DNA of 64,000 nucleotides, taken from JAXDMK01 sp963765955. Its GTDB lineage: Bacteria; Actinomycetota; Acidimicrobiia; Acidimicrobiales; AC-14. Made by a program: the position numbers and the translations under genes. The stretch lies in contig CAVXYA010000010.1 of NCBI GenBank assembly GCA_963765955.1, forward strand, positions 310,001 through 374,000, in the 5' to 3' direction. This document shows positions 17,503 to 25,941 of the stretch, piece by piece. Numbering within the stretch: the stretch's first letter is position 1; every line of letters begins with the position of its first letter. The notes under the pieces were generated by a model. The model did not search any database. It was not told the origin of the DNA and saw nothing but the letters and a program-made list of their open reading frames with translations.

Positions 17503-17522
17503 GTAGGAGTGATTGCTCTAGG
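17503..17522 (+). promoter_or_regulatory. palindromic box upstream of menB, shared with the MerR gene
   Basis: The sequence gtaggagtgattgctctagg lies 13 bases before the menB ATG. Positions 17503-17520 match 14 of 18 bases with a box at 29579-29596 between the MerR and AlkA genes. The mismatches sit mostly at symmetric positions. A binding site for the MerR protein at 28784-29554 is a reasonable inference. Confidence 0.5.
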
Positions 17523-17535
17523 AGTGACAGCACCC

Positions 17536-18381
17536 ATGGACGACGACATCACACCCGTCGCCTGGCAGGCGGAGGGCGACTGGCAGGACATCCGCTACCA
17601 GGTGGCCGACGCTCCCGGCGGACGCATCGCCAAGATCACGATCAACCGGCCCGAGGTGCGCAACGCCTTCCGGCCGCTGACCGTCGTGGAGATGACCCGG
17701 GCCTTCGACCGGGCCCGGGACGACCCCACGGTGGGCGTGATCATCCTCACCGGGGAGGGGCCGCTCGCCTTCTGCTCGGGCGGCGACCAGAAGGTGCGGG
17801 GCGACGACGGCTACATCGACGACCACGGGGTCGGCCGCCTCAACGTGCTCGACCTCCAGATCCAGATCCGGCGCCTGCCCAAGCCGGTGATCGCCATGGT
17901 GGCCGGCTACGCGGTCGGGGGCGGGCAGGTGTTGCATCTTGTCTGCGACCTCACCATCGCCGCCGACAACGCCCAGTTCGGCCAGACCGGTCCCCGGGTG
18001 GGGTCGTTCGACGGCGGCTACGGCGCCGGCCTCCTGGCCCGCACGGTGGGCCAGAAGAAGGCCAAGGAGATCTGGTTCCTCTGCGACCTGTACGACGCAC
18101 GGGCCGCGCTCGACATGGGCCTGGTGAACACCGTCGTCCCCCTCGACCGGCTGGAGGAGGAGACCCTCGCCTGGTGCCACAAGATCCTCCGCCACAGCCC
18201 GTTGTCTTTGCGCCTGCTCAAGGCCGGCTTCGCCGCCGATACCGACGGGCTGGCGGGCGTCCAGCAGCTGGCGGGGGACGCCACCCTCCTCTACTACCTG
18301 TCGGAGGAGGCCCAGGAGGGCCGCGACGCCTACGTCCAGAAGCGCAAGCCCGACTTCGGACGCTTCCCCAAGCGCCCGTGA
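17536..18381 (+). CDS. menB: 1,4-dihydroxy-2-naphthoyl-CoA synthase
   Basis: This 281-residue crotonase-fold enzyme begins at ATG 17536; a GTG four codons upstream is an alternative. It shows IRYQVADAPGGRIAKITINRPEVRNAFRP, the oxyanion-hole segment FCSGGDQKVRG, AGYAVGGGQVLHLVCDLTIA, and GPRVGSFDGGYGAGLLAR with the MenB-specific SFDGGYG loop. The final WLxLS-like features are replaced by a YVQKRKPDFGRFP tail, as in other MenB proteins. It closes the second ring of the naphthoquinone. A palindromic box lies just upstream. Confidence 0.95.
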   Translation: MDDDITPVAWQAEGDWQDIRYQVADAPGGRIAKITINRPEVRNAFRPLTVVEMTRAFDRARDDPTVGVIILTGEGPLAFCSGGDQKVRGDDGYIDDHGVGRLNVLDLQIQIRRLPKPVIAMVAGYAVGGGQVLHLVCDLTIAADNAQFGQTGPRVGSFDGGYGAGLLARTVGQKKAKEIWFLCDLYDARAALDMGLVNTVVPLDRLEEETLAWCHKILRHSPLSLRLLKAGFAADTDGLAGVQQLAGDATLLYYLSEEAQEGRDAYVQKRKPDFGRFPKRP

Positions 18382-18387
18382 AAATCG

Positions 18388-18435
18388 AACTGGTGACGCT
18401 TTCGGGCGTCCTGGCGCCCAGAGACGTCACCAGTT
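18388..18435. terminator. nested hairpin between menB and menA
   Basis: Perfect 11-base arms aactggtgacg (18388-18398) and cgtcaccagtt (18425-18435) enclose an inner hairpin with arms gggcg and cgccc. It begins 7 bases after the menB stop and ends 13 bases before menA, so it could act as terminator, attenuator or processing site. A closely related element lies at 50770-50826, which suggests a dispersed repeat. Confidence 0.6.
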
Positions 18436-18448
18436 GGGCACGGAGCGG

Positions 18449-19315
18449 GTGACCCTGGCGCTCTGGTACCAGGGAGCGCGCCCAAGACGCTGGGGGCGTC
18501 GGTGGCGCCGGTGCTGGTGGGCACCGCGGTGGCGGCCCGCTACGGCGACGTCGTCTGGTACCGGGCCGGGCTGTGCCTGGTGGTGTCGGTGGCCCTGCAG
18601 GTGGGGGTCAACTACGCCAACGACTACTCCGACGGGGTGCGGGGGGTCGACAAGGACCGGCGGGGCCCGGTGCGCCTCACCGCCTCCGGGCTCAAGGCGC
18701 CGGCCGCGGTGAAGCGGGCCGCCTTCCTCGCCCTGGCCGGGGCCGGCCTGGCCGGCGTGGCCCTGGCCGTGGTGGTCAACCCGTGGATGCTGGTCGTGGG
18801 GGCGGCGTCGATCGCAGCCGCCGCCCTCTACAGCGGCGGGCCCAAGCCCTACGCCTCGTCCGGGATGGGCGAGGTCATGGTGTTCGTGTTCTTCGGCCTG
18901 GTGGCGACGTGCGGGTCGGCCTACGTCCACCTCGAGCGGGTGCCGTGGATGGCGGTGGCCGCGGCGGTACCGGTCGGGCTCCTGGCCTGCGCCATCCTGC
19001 TGGTCAACAACCTGCGCGACGTCGAGAGCGACGGGGCAACGGGGAAGCGCACCCTCGCGGTGCGTATCGGTGCGGCCAGGACGGTCCGCCTCTACCAGGC
19101 GGCCGTGGTCGGGGCGCTGGCGGCCATCCCGGGCATCGCCCTGGTCGCCCCCGCAGCCGCTGGTCGCTCTCGCCGCCGCCCCGCTGGCCTGGCCCCCGCT
19201 GCGGGCGGCCCGGGTGGGGGCGGCCACGCCCGTCCTTGTCGGCACCCTGGTGGCGACGGCTCGTCTCCAGCTCGTGCTCTCCATCCTGCTGGCGGTGGGG
19301 ATCGCGTGGAGATGA
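18449..19315 (+). CDS. menA: 1,4-dihydroxy-2-naphthoate polyprenyltransferase, frameshifted twice
   Basis: The protein begins at GTG 18449 with TLALWYQGARP. It switches frame at about 18481 to give KTLGASVAPVLVGTAVAARYGD and the metal-binding VNYANDYSDGVRGVD. It continues to the second Asp motif NNLRDVESDGATGKRTLAVRIG. A second switch at a five-C run near 19150 leads to PLVALAAAPLAWPPLRAARVG and the closing AVGIAWR. Both breaks sit at C runs and cancel, which favours sequence error. With both corrected this is a normal eight-or-nine-helix UbiA-type MenA that attaches the isoprenoid tail. Its stop overlaps the menC start (ATGA). Confidence 0.85.
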
Positions 19316-20212
19316 CGCTCACCGAGCACCGGGTCCGGCTCCCCCTACGGACGCCTCTCGGTGGCCTGTGGCACCGAGACGTGATCCTCCTCCAGGGACC
19401 GTCGGGATGGGGTGAGTTCTCTCCCCTCCCCGGCTACCCGTGCGATCCGGCCCGGTCCCGGGCCGCGGCCGAGGAGGCCGCTGCCGGAGCCTGGCCGGTC
19501 GCCGTGCGGGACACGATCCCGGTGAACGGCATCGTCCCCGCCGTCGGCCCCGACGATGCCGCCGCCCTGGCCGCCGAGGCGTGGGCCCTGGGCATCACCA
19601 CGGTCAAGGTGAAGGTCGGCGACCGGGGCGACGTCGACCGGGTGGCCGCGGTGCGCGACGCCCTCGGCCCGGCCGGGGCCATCCGGATCGACGCCAACGG
19701 GGCGTGGGACGTCGACACCGCCCTGGCCACCATCGCCCGCCTCGCCCCCTACGGCCTGGAGCTGGTCGAGCAGCCGGTGTCGTCGATGGACGACCTGGCC
19801 GTCGTCCGCCGGCGGCTTCTCGGCTCGGTGGCCGTCGCCGCCGACGAGTGCGTGCGCAGCGTCGACGACGCCCGCCGCCTGCGCCGGTTGGAGGCGGCCG
19901 ACGTCGTGGTGCTCAAGGTCCAGCCCCTCGGGGGGGTCGCCGCCGCGCTGGCGGTGGCCGAGGCCGCCGGCCTTCCGGCGCTGGTGTCGTCGATGTTCGA
20001 GACGTCGGTGGGACTGGCTGCGGGCGTGGCCCTGGCCGCCGCCCTCCCCGACCTGCCCTACGCCTGCGGCCTGGGCAGCGCCGGGCTCCTGGCCGCCGAC
20101 GTGGTGGCCGAACCGCTGGTGCCGGTGGACGGGAGACTCCCGGTGCGCCGGGTGGCGCCCGACCCCGCGCTGCTGGCCCGCTTCTCGTCGGGGCCGGCCT
20201 CGCGGATCGTGA
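19312..20212 (+). CDS. menC: o-succinylbenzoate synthase
   Basis: The start is ATG 19312, overlapping the menA stop. This enolase-superfamily enzyme has ITTVKVKVG with the Lys pair, AIRIDANGAWDVDTA and ELVEQPVSS for the metal-binding Asp and Glu, AADECVRSV, and VVLKVQPLGG with the second catalytic Lys. It converts SHCHC to o-succinylbenzoate. Family-like sequence ends near residue 297 (PDPALLARFSS) but no stop follows in this frame. A TGA at 20210-20212 in another frame is a plausible end after a one-base indel in a GGGG run. The end given is therefore approximate. Confidence 0.85.
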
Positions 20213-20218
20213 TCCGCG
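20201..20218. repeat. perfect palindrome at the menC/menH junction
   Basis: The sequence cgcggatcgtgatccgcg has 8-base arms around a 2-base centre. It lies exactly where the convergent menC and menH frames should end. It could be the remains of a terminator hairpin or an artefact of a collapsed palindrome. Confidence 0.45.
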
Positions 20219-20977
20219 TTCGGGTCGAGGGCCGCCCACACCAGCCGGCAGAAGGCGTCGGGCTGCTCCAGGTGGACGGCGTGGCCGCACCCGGGCAGGG
20301 TTACGGCTTGGGCGTTGCGGCCGATCTTGGCCGCCATGCGCTCGCCCAGGATCGTGAACTTGGCGTCCAGCTCACCCGACACGACCAGCACCGGCAATCT
20401 CCAGCTCGGCCAGCCGGCCCCACAGCGGCTCCTGGGCCGCCACCCCCAGCGACCGGAGGGCGGCGGCCAGCCCGTCGGGGGGGTTGGCCCGGCGGGACTC
20501 AAGGTCTTCGTCGGTGGGGTTCAGGGTGGCGAACATGCGCTGCGACAGCCATCGGCGCAGGAAGGCGGTAGTCCCGACGTTGAGGATGTCGTCCGCCAGC
20601 TGGTCGTCGGCGGCCAGGCGGGACCGGCGCTCGAGGTCGGTCGTCAGCCCCGGCGAGCCCCCGACCAGCACCAGGCCCCGCACCAGCTCGGGACGGTCGA
20701 GGGCCAGCCGCAGGCACAGGCGGGCCCCCATGGAGTAGCCGACGTAGACGCCCCGGCCGCCCACGTCCCCGATGGCGGATGCCGTCTCCTCGAAGCCCAG
20801 GCGGACGGCGGCCGACCGTCCGTGGCCGGGAAGGTCGACCCGCACCACCTCGAACCCGGTGGCGAACAGGCGGGCCACTTCGCCCCACGACCGTCCGGTC
20901 TGGGTGAACCCGTGCACCAGGACGAGGCGGGGCCCGGCGCCCTCGACCGTTCCCGACAGCACGGGTCCCGACAACAT
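20201..20977 (-). CDS. menH: MenH-like alpha/beta hydrolase, frameshifted
   Basis: The start is the reverse-strand ATG 20977. The first frame shows LVLVHGFTQTGRSW, DLPGHGRSA and the nucleophile elbow VGYSMGARLCLRLAL. At about 20398 the frame changes to LPVLVVSGELDAKF with the catalytic Asp, and LPGCGHAVHLEQPDAF with the catalytic His. The position between menC and menD supports MenH (SHCHC synthase). No stop codon is visible in the second frame near the expected end, so 20201 is an estimate. The convergent menC has the same problem, which suggests damaged or missing sequence at 20200-20220. Confidence 0.78.
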
Positions 20978-20991
20978 CGGTCGATGATGGC

Positions 20992-22728
20992 ATGACGGCC
21001 TCCGATCGGCAGACGGCGTTCGCCCGCACCCTCGTCGACGAGTGGTGCCGGGGCGGGGTGGAGTTCGCGGCCGTCGCCCCCGGCTCCCGGTCGACCCCGC
21101 TGGCGCTGGCCCTGGCCGCCGACCCCCGGATCCGGTTGGAGGTGTTCCTCGACGAGCGCTCGGCCGCCTTCTTCGCCCTCGGGGTGGCCCGGGCTTCGGG
21201 CCGGCCGGCGGTGGCCCTCTGCACGTCGGGGACGGCCGCCGCCAACTTCCACCCGGCGGTGCTGGAGGCGTGGCACGGGCGGGTCCCGATGGTCGTCTGC
21301 ACCGCCGACCGTCCCCCCGAGCTGCGCGACACCGGCGCCGGCCAGGCCACCGACCAGATCAAGCTGTACGGGGGGTCGGTCCGGTGGTTCTGCGAGGTCG
21401 GCGTGGCCGACGACGCGCTCGAGGCGCCCATCTTCTGGCGGTCAGTAGCGGCCCGATCGGTCGCCGACGCCACCGGTCCCCCCGCCGGCCCCGTCCACCT
21501 CAACCTCGCCTTCCGAGAGCCACTGATCCCGAGCGGTGAGGTCGAGCCGGGCTCGGGGCGGGCGGGCGGACGACCATGGGTGACGACGTCGACCGGCCCG
21601 TCCCTTCCCAGTCCCGAAGACCTCGACCGGCTGGCGGCGTCGGTTGCGGCCGCCCGGCGCGGCCTGGTGGTGGCCGGGTGGGGGGCGGGCGTGGGCGCCG
21701 ACGTGGTCGAGCGCTTCGCCGCCGCCGCCGGCTGGCCGATCCTGGCCGACCCGTTGTCGGGCGTGCGCAGCGGCCCCCAGGCGGTGTCGACCTACGACGC
21801 CCTCCTGCGGGTGCCCGACGTCGCCGACCGTCTCCGCCCCGACCTGGTGCTCCACGTGGGCGCCCCCCTCACCGGCAAGGTGGCGACGTCGTGGCTCGAC
21901 GCCGACGTCCCGAGGGTGCTCGTCGACCCCGACCGGGCCTGGCTCGACCCCCACCGGGGCGCGTCCGAGCGGGTGGTCGCCGACCCCGCCGCCCTCCTGG
22001 CCGCCCTCGCCGACCGGCTCGAGGCCGGCGCCGGCCGAACGGCGACCCCGCCGTCCGGGTGGCTGGCGGACTGGTGCCGGGCAGAGGCCACCGCCCGCGC
22101 CGCCGTCGACCGGTGGCTCGACACCGGCGACGATCCGTCCGAGGCCCGGGTGGCCCGCGACCTGGTCGACTGCCTGCCCGACGGCGCGTCGCTGGTGGTG
22201 GGGTCGAGCATGCCCGTCCGCGACGTCGAGGCCTTCGCCCGGCCCCGGCGGGGACTGCGGTTCCACTCCAACCGCGGCGTCAACGGCATCGACGGGTTCG
22301 TGTCCACCACGCTGGGGGTGGCCGCGGCCGAGGAGGGTCCGGTGGCCGCCCTGTGCGGCGACCTCACGTTCCTCCACGACGCCGGAGGGATGCTCGAGGC
22401 CAGCCGCCGCGCCATCGACGCCGTCCTGGTGGTCGTCGACAACCGGGGTGGCGGCATCTTCTCCTTCCTCCCCCAGTCCGGCCTGGCCGAGCACTTCGAG
22501 ACCCTGTGGGGCACCCCCCACCACCTCGACCTGGTGGCCCTGTGCGCCGTCCACGGCATCCCCGCCCTCCGGGTCGACCGGGCGCCCGCCCTGGCGCCGG
22601 CCGTGCTGGCTGCCATCGAGGCCGGGGGCATCCGGGTGGTCGTCGTCCCCACCGAGCGCGACGCCAACGTCGCCCACCACCGCGGGGCCCACCAGGCGGT
22701 GGCCGATGCCATCCGCACGTCCGGGTGA
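20992..22728 (+). CDS. menD: SEPHCHC synthase
   Basis: This 578-residue thiamine diphosphate enzyme starts at ATG 20992. The N-terminal PYR domain has VAPGSRSTPLALAL, the activating Glu in EVFLDERSAAFFALG, and LCTSGTAAANFHPAVLEA. The C-terminal PP domain has SSMPVRDVEAF, FHSNRGVNGIDGFVSTTLG, GDLTFLHDAGGML and DNRGGGIFSFLPQ. The family length and all main motifs are intact. It performs the first committed step of the menaquinone pathway by joining isochorismate and 2-oxoglutarate. It starts 14 bases from the divergent menH start and overlaps the next gene by four bases. Confidence 0.95.
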   Translation: MTASDRQTAFARTLVDEWCRGGVEFAAVAPGSRSTPLALALAADPRIRLEVFLDERSAAFFALGVARASGRPAVALCTSGTAAANFHPAVLEAWHGRVPMVVCTADRPPELRDTGAGQATDQIKLYGGSVRWFCEVGVADDALEAPIFWRSVAARSVADATGPPAGPVHLNLAFREPLIPSGEVEPGSGRAGGRPWVTTSTGPSLPSPEDLDRLAASVAAARRGLVVAGWGAGVGADVVERFAAAAGWPILADPLSGVRSGPQAVSTYDALLRVPDVADRLRPDLVLHVGAPLTGKVATSWLDADVPRVLVDPDRAWLDPHRGASERVVADPAALLAALADRLEAGAGRTATPPSGWLADWCRAEATARAAVDRWLDTGDDPSEARVARDLVDCLPDGASLVVGSSMPVRDVEAFARPRRGLRFHSNRGVNGIDGFVSTTLGVAAAEEGPVAALCGDLTFLHDAGGMLEASRRAIDAVLVVVDNRGGGIFSFLPQSGLAEHFETLWGTPHHLDLVALCAVHGIPALRVDRAPALAPAVLAAIEAGGIRVVVVPTERDANVAHHRGAHQAVADAIRTSG

Positions 22729-23336
22729 TTCACGCCGCGGCCGCGTTGTCAGTCCGACGTCACCCGCTTGTGGCCGGGGTGGTCTTCACCTACCTCGTCG
22801 CCCTCGGCGCCTACGGCCTGGTCAACGGTTCCCGGTTGGCCGTCCCCTACGTCGTCATCGTGGCCGTGGCCTTCGTGGGACTGGCCGTCGCCGACGACCG
22901 GTTCCGGTTCAGCAGGGTCGTCCTCGTCGGCCTCACCCTCTGGGGCCTCGGCCACCTGGCGGGCGGGATCGTGGAGCTCGACGGCGGGGACCGGATCTTC
23001 TACAACGTGGTGTTCGGCCGGTGGTTCCACGTGGACAACATCGTCCACTTCGTCGGGTTCGGCACCGCCGGCCTGGCCTGCTGGGAGGCTCTCCGGGCCG
23101 GATGGCTGGCCGACATCGAGGTGGGACCGGTCGCCACGGTGGCGTTCGTGGCCATCCTCGGCTGCGGGGTGGGGGCGGTGAACGAGGTGGTCGAGTTCGC
23201 CTTCACCCTGGCGGTGGCCGACACCCAGGTGGGCGGCTACCAGAACACCGGTCGCGACCTGGTGGCCAACATGCTGGGGGGACTCACCGCCGGCCTCTAC
23301 GAGGTGAACCGGCCGCCGAAGGAGGCTTCGACATGA
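22725..23336 (+). CDS. YjdF/DUF2238-like membrane protein
   Basis: This 203-residue protein starts at GTG 22725, within a GTGA overlap with menD. It has about six hydrophobic segments and the DUF2238 features: FGRWFHVDNIVHFVGFG with conserved Asp and His, then GVGAVNEVVEFAFTL, then GYQNTGRDLVANMLGGLTAGL. These acidic and His residues within membrane segments suggest a metal- or lipid-linked enzyme, but the family has no known activity. Translational coupling to menD suggests co-expression, not necessarily a role in quinone synthesis. Confidence 0.8.
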   Translation: MIHAAAALSVRRHPLVAGVVFTYLVALGAYGLVNGSRLAVPYVVIVAVAFVGLAVADDRFRFSRVVLVGLTLWGLGHLAGGIVELDGGDRIFYNVVFGRWFHVDNIVHFVGFGTAGLACWEALRAGWLADIEVGPVATVAFVAILGCGVGAVNEVVEFAFTLAVADTQVGGYQNTGRDLVANMLGGLTAGLYEVNRPPKEAST

Positions 23337-23394
23337 CCGCCCATACCGCCCCGGACCGGCGAGGAGGCGGTGGATCGCCGAACCTCGAGTGGGG

Positions 23395-23712
23395 TCAGCC
23401 GAGTCCCAGGACGGTCGCCAGCGCCTCGTCGACACCCCAGATCTCCTCCGGGCTCAGGTGCCCTGAGAGCTGGCCGAGACGACCGAGGTCGACGGCTCCA
23501 ATCTGCTCCACCAGCACGCGCGTCGTCTGGCCGTCGATATCGATCTCGGGACGGAACGACGCCGGCTTGGCACTGGTGGACGTCGGCGCGACGATGACCA
23601 CCGACCGCGGCAGGAACTCGTCAGCCTGGACGATGACCCCGAAACGGTCACCGTGCTGCTCATGGCCGACACCCTTCGGCAGCTTGAACCGGTAGACGTC
23701 ACCTCGTAGCAC
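23395..23712 (-). CDS. MazF/PemK-family toxin
   Basis: This 105-residue protein starts at GTG 23712. It has the MazF-like SH3 barrel: RGDVYRFKLPKGVGHEQHGDRFGVIVQAD, then VIVAPTSTSA and RVLVEQIGAVDLGRLG near the end. Family members are sequence-specific endoribonucleases held inactive by their antitoxin. It overlaps the upstream antitoxin gene by 14 bases. The usual RGDI/V start and the T-S-T motif are intact, so it is probably active. Confidence 0.88.
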   Translation of the reverse strand: MLRGDVYRFKLPKGVGHEQHGDRFGVIVQADEFLPRSVVIVAPTSTSAKPASFRPEIDIDGQTTRVLVEQIGAVDLGRLGQLSGHLSPEEIWGVDEALATVLGLG

Positions 23713-23938
23713 GCAGCGACTCCATCAGCCCGGCGACGGCCAGCATCTCGTGTCGGTCGTCCTCGTCGCTCTCGAGGGCCTCGACCTCGGCTGCGAGCTC
23801 GGAGCTGCGACGCAGCCGGCGGGCCGATGCGATCAACGAGAACCGGATCGCCTCGGACCGGGACATGCCCGCCGCCTCCAGCGCCCGCAGGGCCCGAAAA
23901 GCCTCGTCGTCGAGCCGCACCGAGATCGCCTGTCTCAC
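23699..23938 (-). CDS. ribbon-helix-helix antitoxin of the MazEF-like pair
   Basis: This 79-residue protein reads RQAISVRLDDEAFRALRALEAAGMSRSEAIRFSLIASA, a standard ribbon-helix-helix DNA-binding domain, followed by an acidic tail (VEALESDEDDRHEM) that would wrap the toxin. I chose GTG 23938 because a perfect palindrome at 23948-23961 lies directly upstream and would serve as operator; an ATG at 23965 would place the palindrome inside the gene. The stop overlaps the toxin start, so the two are translated together. Confidence 0.85.
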   Translation of the reverse strand: MRQAISVRLDDEAFRALRALEAAGMSRSEAIRFSLIASARRLRRSSELAAEVEALESDEDDRHEMLAVAGLMESLRATR

Positions 23939-23947
23939 GGGACACAG

Positions 23948-23961
23948 CGTATCACGATACG
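23948..23961 (-). promoter_or_regulatory. operator-like palindrome of the MazEF pair
   Basis: The sequence cgtatcacgatacg has 6-base arms around ac. It lies 9 bases upstream of the antitoxin GTG. Ribbon-helix-helix antitoxins usually bind such sites to repress their own operon; that role here is inference. Confidence 0.55.
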
Positions 23962-24022
23962 TCATACGTGCCGCATGTGGGGCGACCATGTAACGTCGAG
24001 CGGCTGCGGGCGACTGTGTTCC

Positions 24023-25237
24023 GTGACGCTCTCGTACGGCAACCTGCTGGTCGTGGCGGTCATCGCGGTGACGGCCCCTCTCCTGGTGGGCCTGGTGCCC
24101 GCCATCCGGGTGCCGGCGGTGGTGCTCGAGATCGTGGCCGGGATCGCGGTCGGGCCCTCGGGGTTCGGGTGGGTGGAGGTCGACGTCCCCGTCCAGGTGC
24201 TGGCCCTCATGGGGCTCGCCTTCCTGCTCTTCCTGGCCGGGCTGGAGATCGACGTTGCCCGCCTGCGGGGACCGATCCTCAAGACGGCGGGGGTCGGCTT
24301 CGGCCTGACCCTGGCCCTGGGCGTGGCCGTCGGGCTGGCGTTCGGCGCCGCCGGGTGGGTCAAGTCGCCCCTGCTGATCGCCGTCGCCCTCTCGGCGACC
24401 TCGCTCGGTCTGGTCGTGCCCGTGCTCAAGGACGCGGGCCAGATCGACCGGCCGGTGGGCCAACTCACCATCGCCGGGGCGTCGGTGGCCGACTTCGCCG
24501 CCGTCGTCCTGCTGTCGCTTCTGTTCTCCGAGAGCGAGGCGGGCGTGGGCAGCAAGCTCGTCCTCCTCGTTCTGTTCACCGTGCTGGCGGTGGTGTCGGT
24601 CATTGCCCTCGTCCGCCTGGAGCGGGTGATGCGCCTCGATGCGGTGATCCTCCGCCTGCAGGACACCACCGCCGAGATCCGGGTGCGCTTCGCCGTCCTC
24701 CTGCTGGTGGCGTTCGTCGCCCTGGCCGGTCGCCTGGGCCTAGAGACGATCCTGGGCGCGTTCCTGGCCGGCGCCATCCTCAACATGGTCGACCGGGACA
24801 CCGTCACCCATCCGAACTTTCGCATCAAGCTGGAGGCGATCGGCTACGGGTTCGTCATTCCCGTGTTCTTCGTGGCCAGCGGCCTCCGCTTCGACCTGCG
24901 GGCCCTGCTCGACTCCCCGTCCGCCATCGCCCGGGTGCCGCTGTTCCTGGTCGCGCTGCTCCTCGTGCGGGGCCTCCCCGCCGCCCTCTACGCCCGCACC
25001 GTCGGCCGCCGGCCGGCTGCCGCCGCCGGCCTGCTGCAGGCCACGTCGCTCCCCTTCCTGGTCACCGCCACCGAGATCGGCGTGGCCCTGGGCGAGATCA
25101 CGCCCGTCACCGGCGCCGCCCTGGTCTCGGCCGGCCTCCTGTCGGTGGTGATTTTCCCCCTGGTCGCCGTCACGCTCCTCCGGGAGGAGCCGGTCCCCGC
25201 CGCGACCGAGGCCGACGACGCCCCGCCGGGGACGTAA
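24023..25237 (+). CDS. cation:proton antiporter (CPA2/KefB-like)
   Basis: This 404-residue membrane protein starts at GTG 24023. It has 12 or so hydrophobic segments and the Na+/H+ exchanger domain pattern: VPAVVLEIVAGIAVGPSGFG, GLAFLLFLAGLEID, ALSATSLGLVVPVLKDAG, AGASVADFAAVVLLSLLF with the conserved Asp, and LGAFLAGAILNMV. No RCK/TrkA regulatory domain follows. It probably exchanges Na+ or K+ for protons. It is divergent from the MazEF pair, and its start region is short. Confidence 0.9.
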   Translation: MTLSYGNLLVVAVIAVTAPLLVGLVPAIRVPAVVLEIVAGIAVGPSGFGWVEVDVPVQVLALMGLAFLLFLAGLEIDVARLRGPILKTAGVGFGLTLALGVAVGLAFGAAGWVKSPLLIAVALSATSLGLVVPVLKDAGQIDRPVGQLTIAGASVADFAAVVLLSLLFSESEAGVGSKLVLLVLFTVLAVVSVIALVRLERVMRLDAVILRLQDTTAEIRVRFAVLLLVAFVALAGRLGLETILGAFLAGAILNMVDRDTVTHPNFRIKLEAIGYGFVIPVFFVASGLRFDLRALLDSPSAIARVPLFLVALLLVRGLPAALYARTVGRRPAAAAGLLQATSLPFLVTATEIGVALGEITPVTGAALVSAGLLSVVIFPLVAVTLLREEPVPAATEADDAPPGT

Positions 25238-25242
25238 ACCGC

Positions 25243-25665
25243 TCACACCGCCCAGATGCGGGGCTCCACCAGCATCGACTGGGTGTCGCCCCACTCGACC
25301 TTCTTGCGCAGCTTCTTCCTCGTGTAGGGGAGGACCAGGGTAAGGGCGACGCCGTCGCGGTGCTCGATGTCGACCCGGACGGCGTCGGAATGGATCGACT
25401 CGAGGTGCACGGCGGCCACCACCGCCCCCACCCGCAGGGCGTTCCGCTGCACGGCCAGGCCGTCGAGGAGGGTCTGGAGGGCGTCCTCCGCCCCCGCGGG
25501 CACGGTGGCCATCTCCATCTCCCCGGCGTCGGTCAGCTTGACCGCGTACGGGTGGAAGGCGCCCTCCCGCTCGAGCATCTGCTCGGCGAAGGTCACCGCC
25601 GCCAGCCACGCCTTGTCCAACTCGGCCTGCACCTCGTCCGACACGCCGTCACGCCAAGAGCTCAT
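25243..25665 (-). CDS. hypothetical protein
   Basis: This 140-residue protein starts at the reverse-strand ATG 25665 (MSSWRDGVSDEVQAELDKAWLAAVTFAEQ). It has a helical N-terminus, then alternating short strands (FHPYAVKL, VRVDIEH, VALTLVLPYTRKKL) ending in MLVEPRIWAV. I recognise no named domain. Codon use and the clear start support a real gene. It is divergent from the small acidic protein at 25702, with starts 36 bases apart, and convergent with the antiporter. Confidence 0.65.
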   Translation of the reverse strand: MSSWRDGVSDEVQAELDKAWLAAVTFAEQMLEREGAFHPYAVKLTDAGEMEMATVPAGAEDALQTLLDGLAVQRNALRVGAVVAAVHLESIHSDAVRVDIEHRDGVALTLVLPYTRKKLRKKVEWGDTQSMLVEPRIWAV

Positions 25666-25701
25666 AAGCGGACATACTGGCGCGCAGGAGGATCGCGTGC
25701 G

Positions 25702-25941
25702 ATGGCCGACGAGGACGAGTCTCTCGAACAGCTCCAGCAGGACCCTGCGACCTGGTCGTTGGACCAGGAGCTCGACGTGGCCGCCGAGGTCTACGACCCC
25801 AGGCGCCGCAACATCCACGAGCTGGAGGGCGAGGACATGCTCGACCGCTTCCGCACCCTGCTCGGCTTCGACGTGAGCTGGGACCAGCCCCCGCCACCAG
25901 CAAATCCGCCCGCTAGCCCTCCGCCAGACGAATCAGGCTGA
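25702..25941 (+). CDS. small acidic hypothetical protein
   Basis: This 79-residue protein starts at ATG 25702, preceded by caggagga, a good ribosome binding site. It is strongly acidic (ADEDESLEQLQQDP, YDPRRRNIHELEGEDMLDRF) and ends in a proline-rich tail that overlaps the end of the convergent methyltransferase gene. No domain is recognised. The strong binding site argues that it is translated. Confidence 0.6.
   Translation: MADEDESLEQLQQDPATWSLDQELDVAAEVYDPRRRNIHELEGEDMLDRFRTLLGFDVSWDQPPPPANPPASPPPDESG

Noticed and set aside
17503..17520. Reading the gtaggag box as only a ribosome binding site for menB
   Set aside because: A binding site function does not explain the extended match of 14 out of 18 bases, including the second half gctc, with the MerR/AlkA box. 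The two roles are not exclusive, since ctaggag at 17519-17525 could still serve translation.
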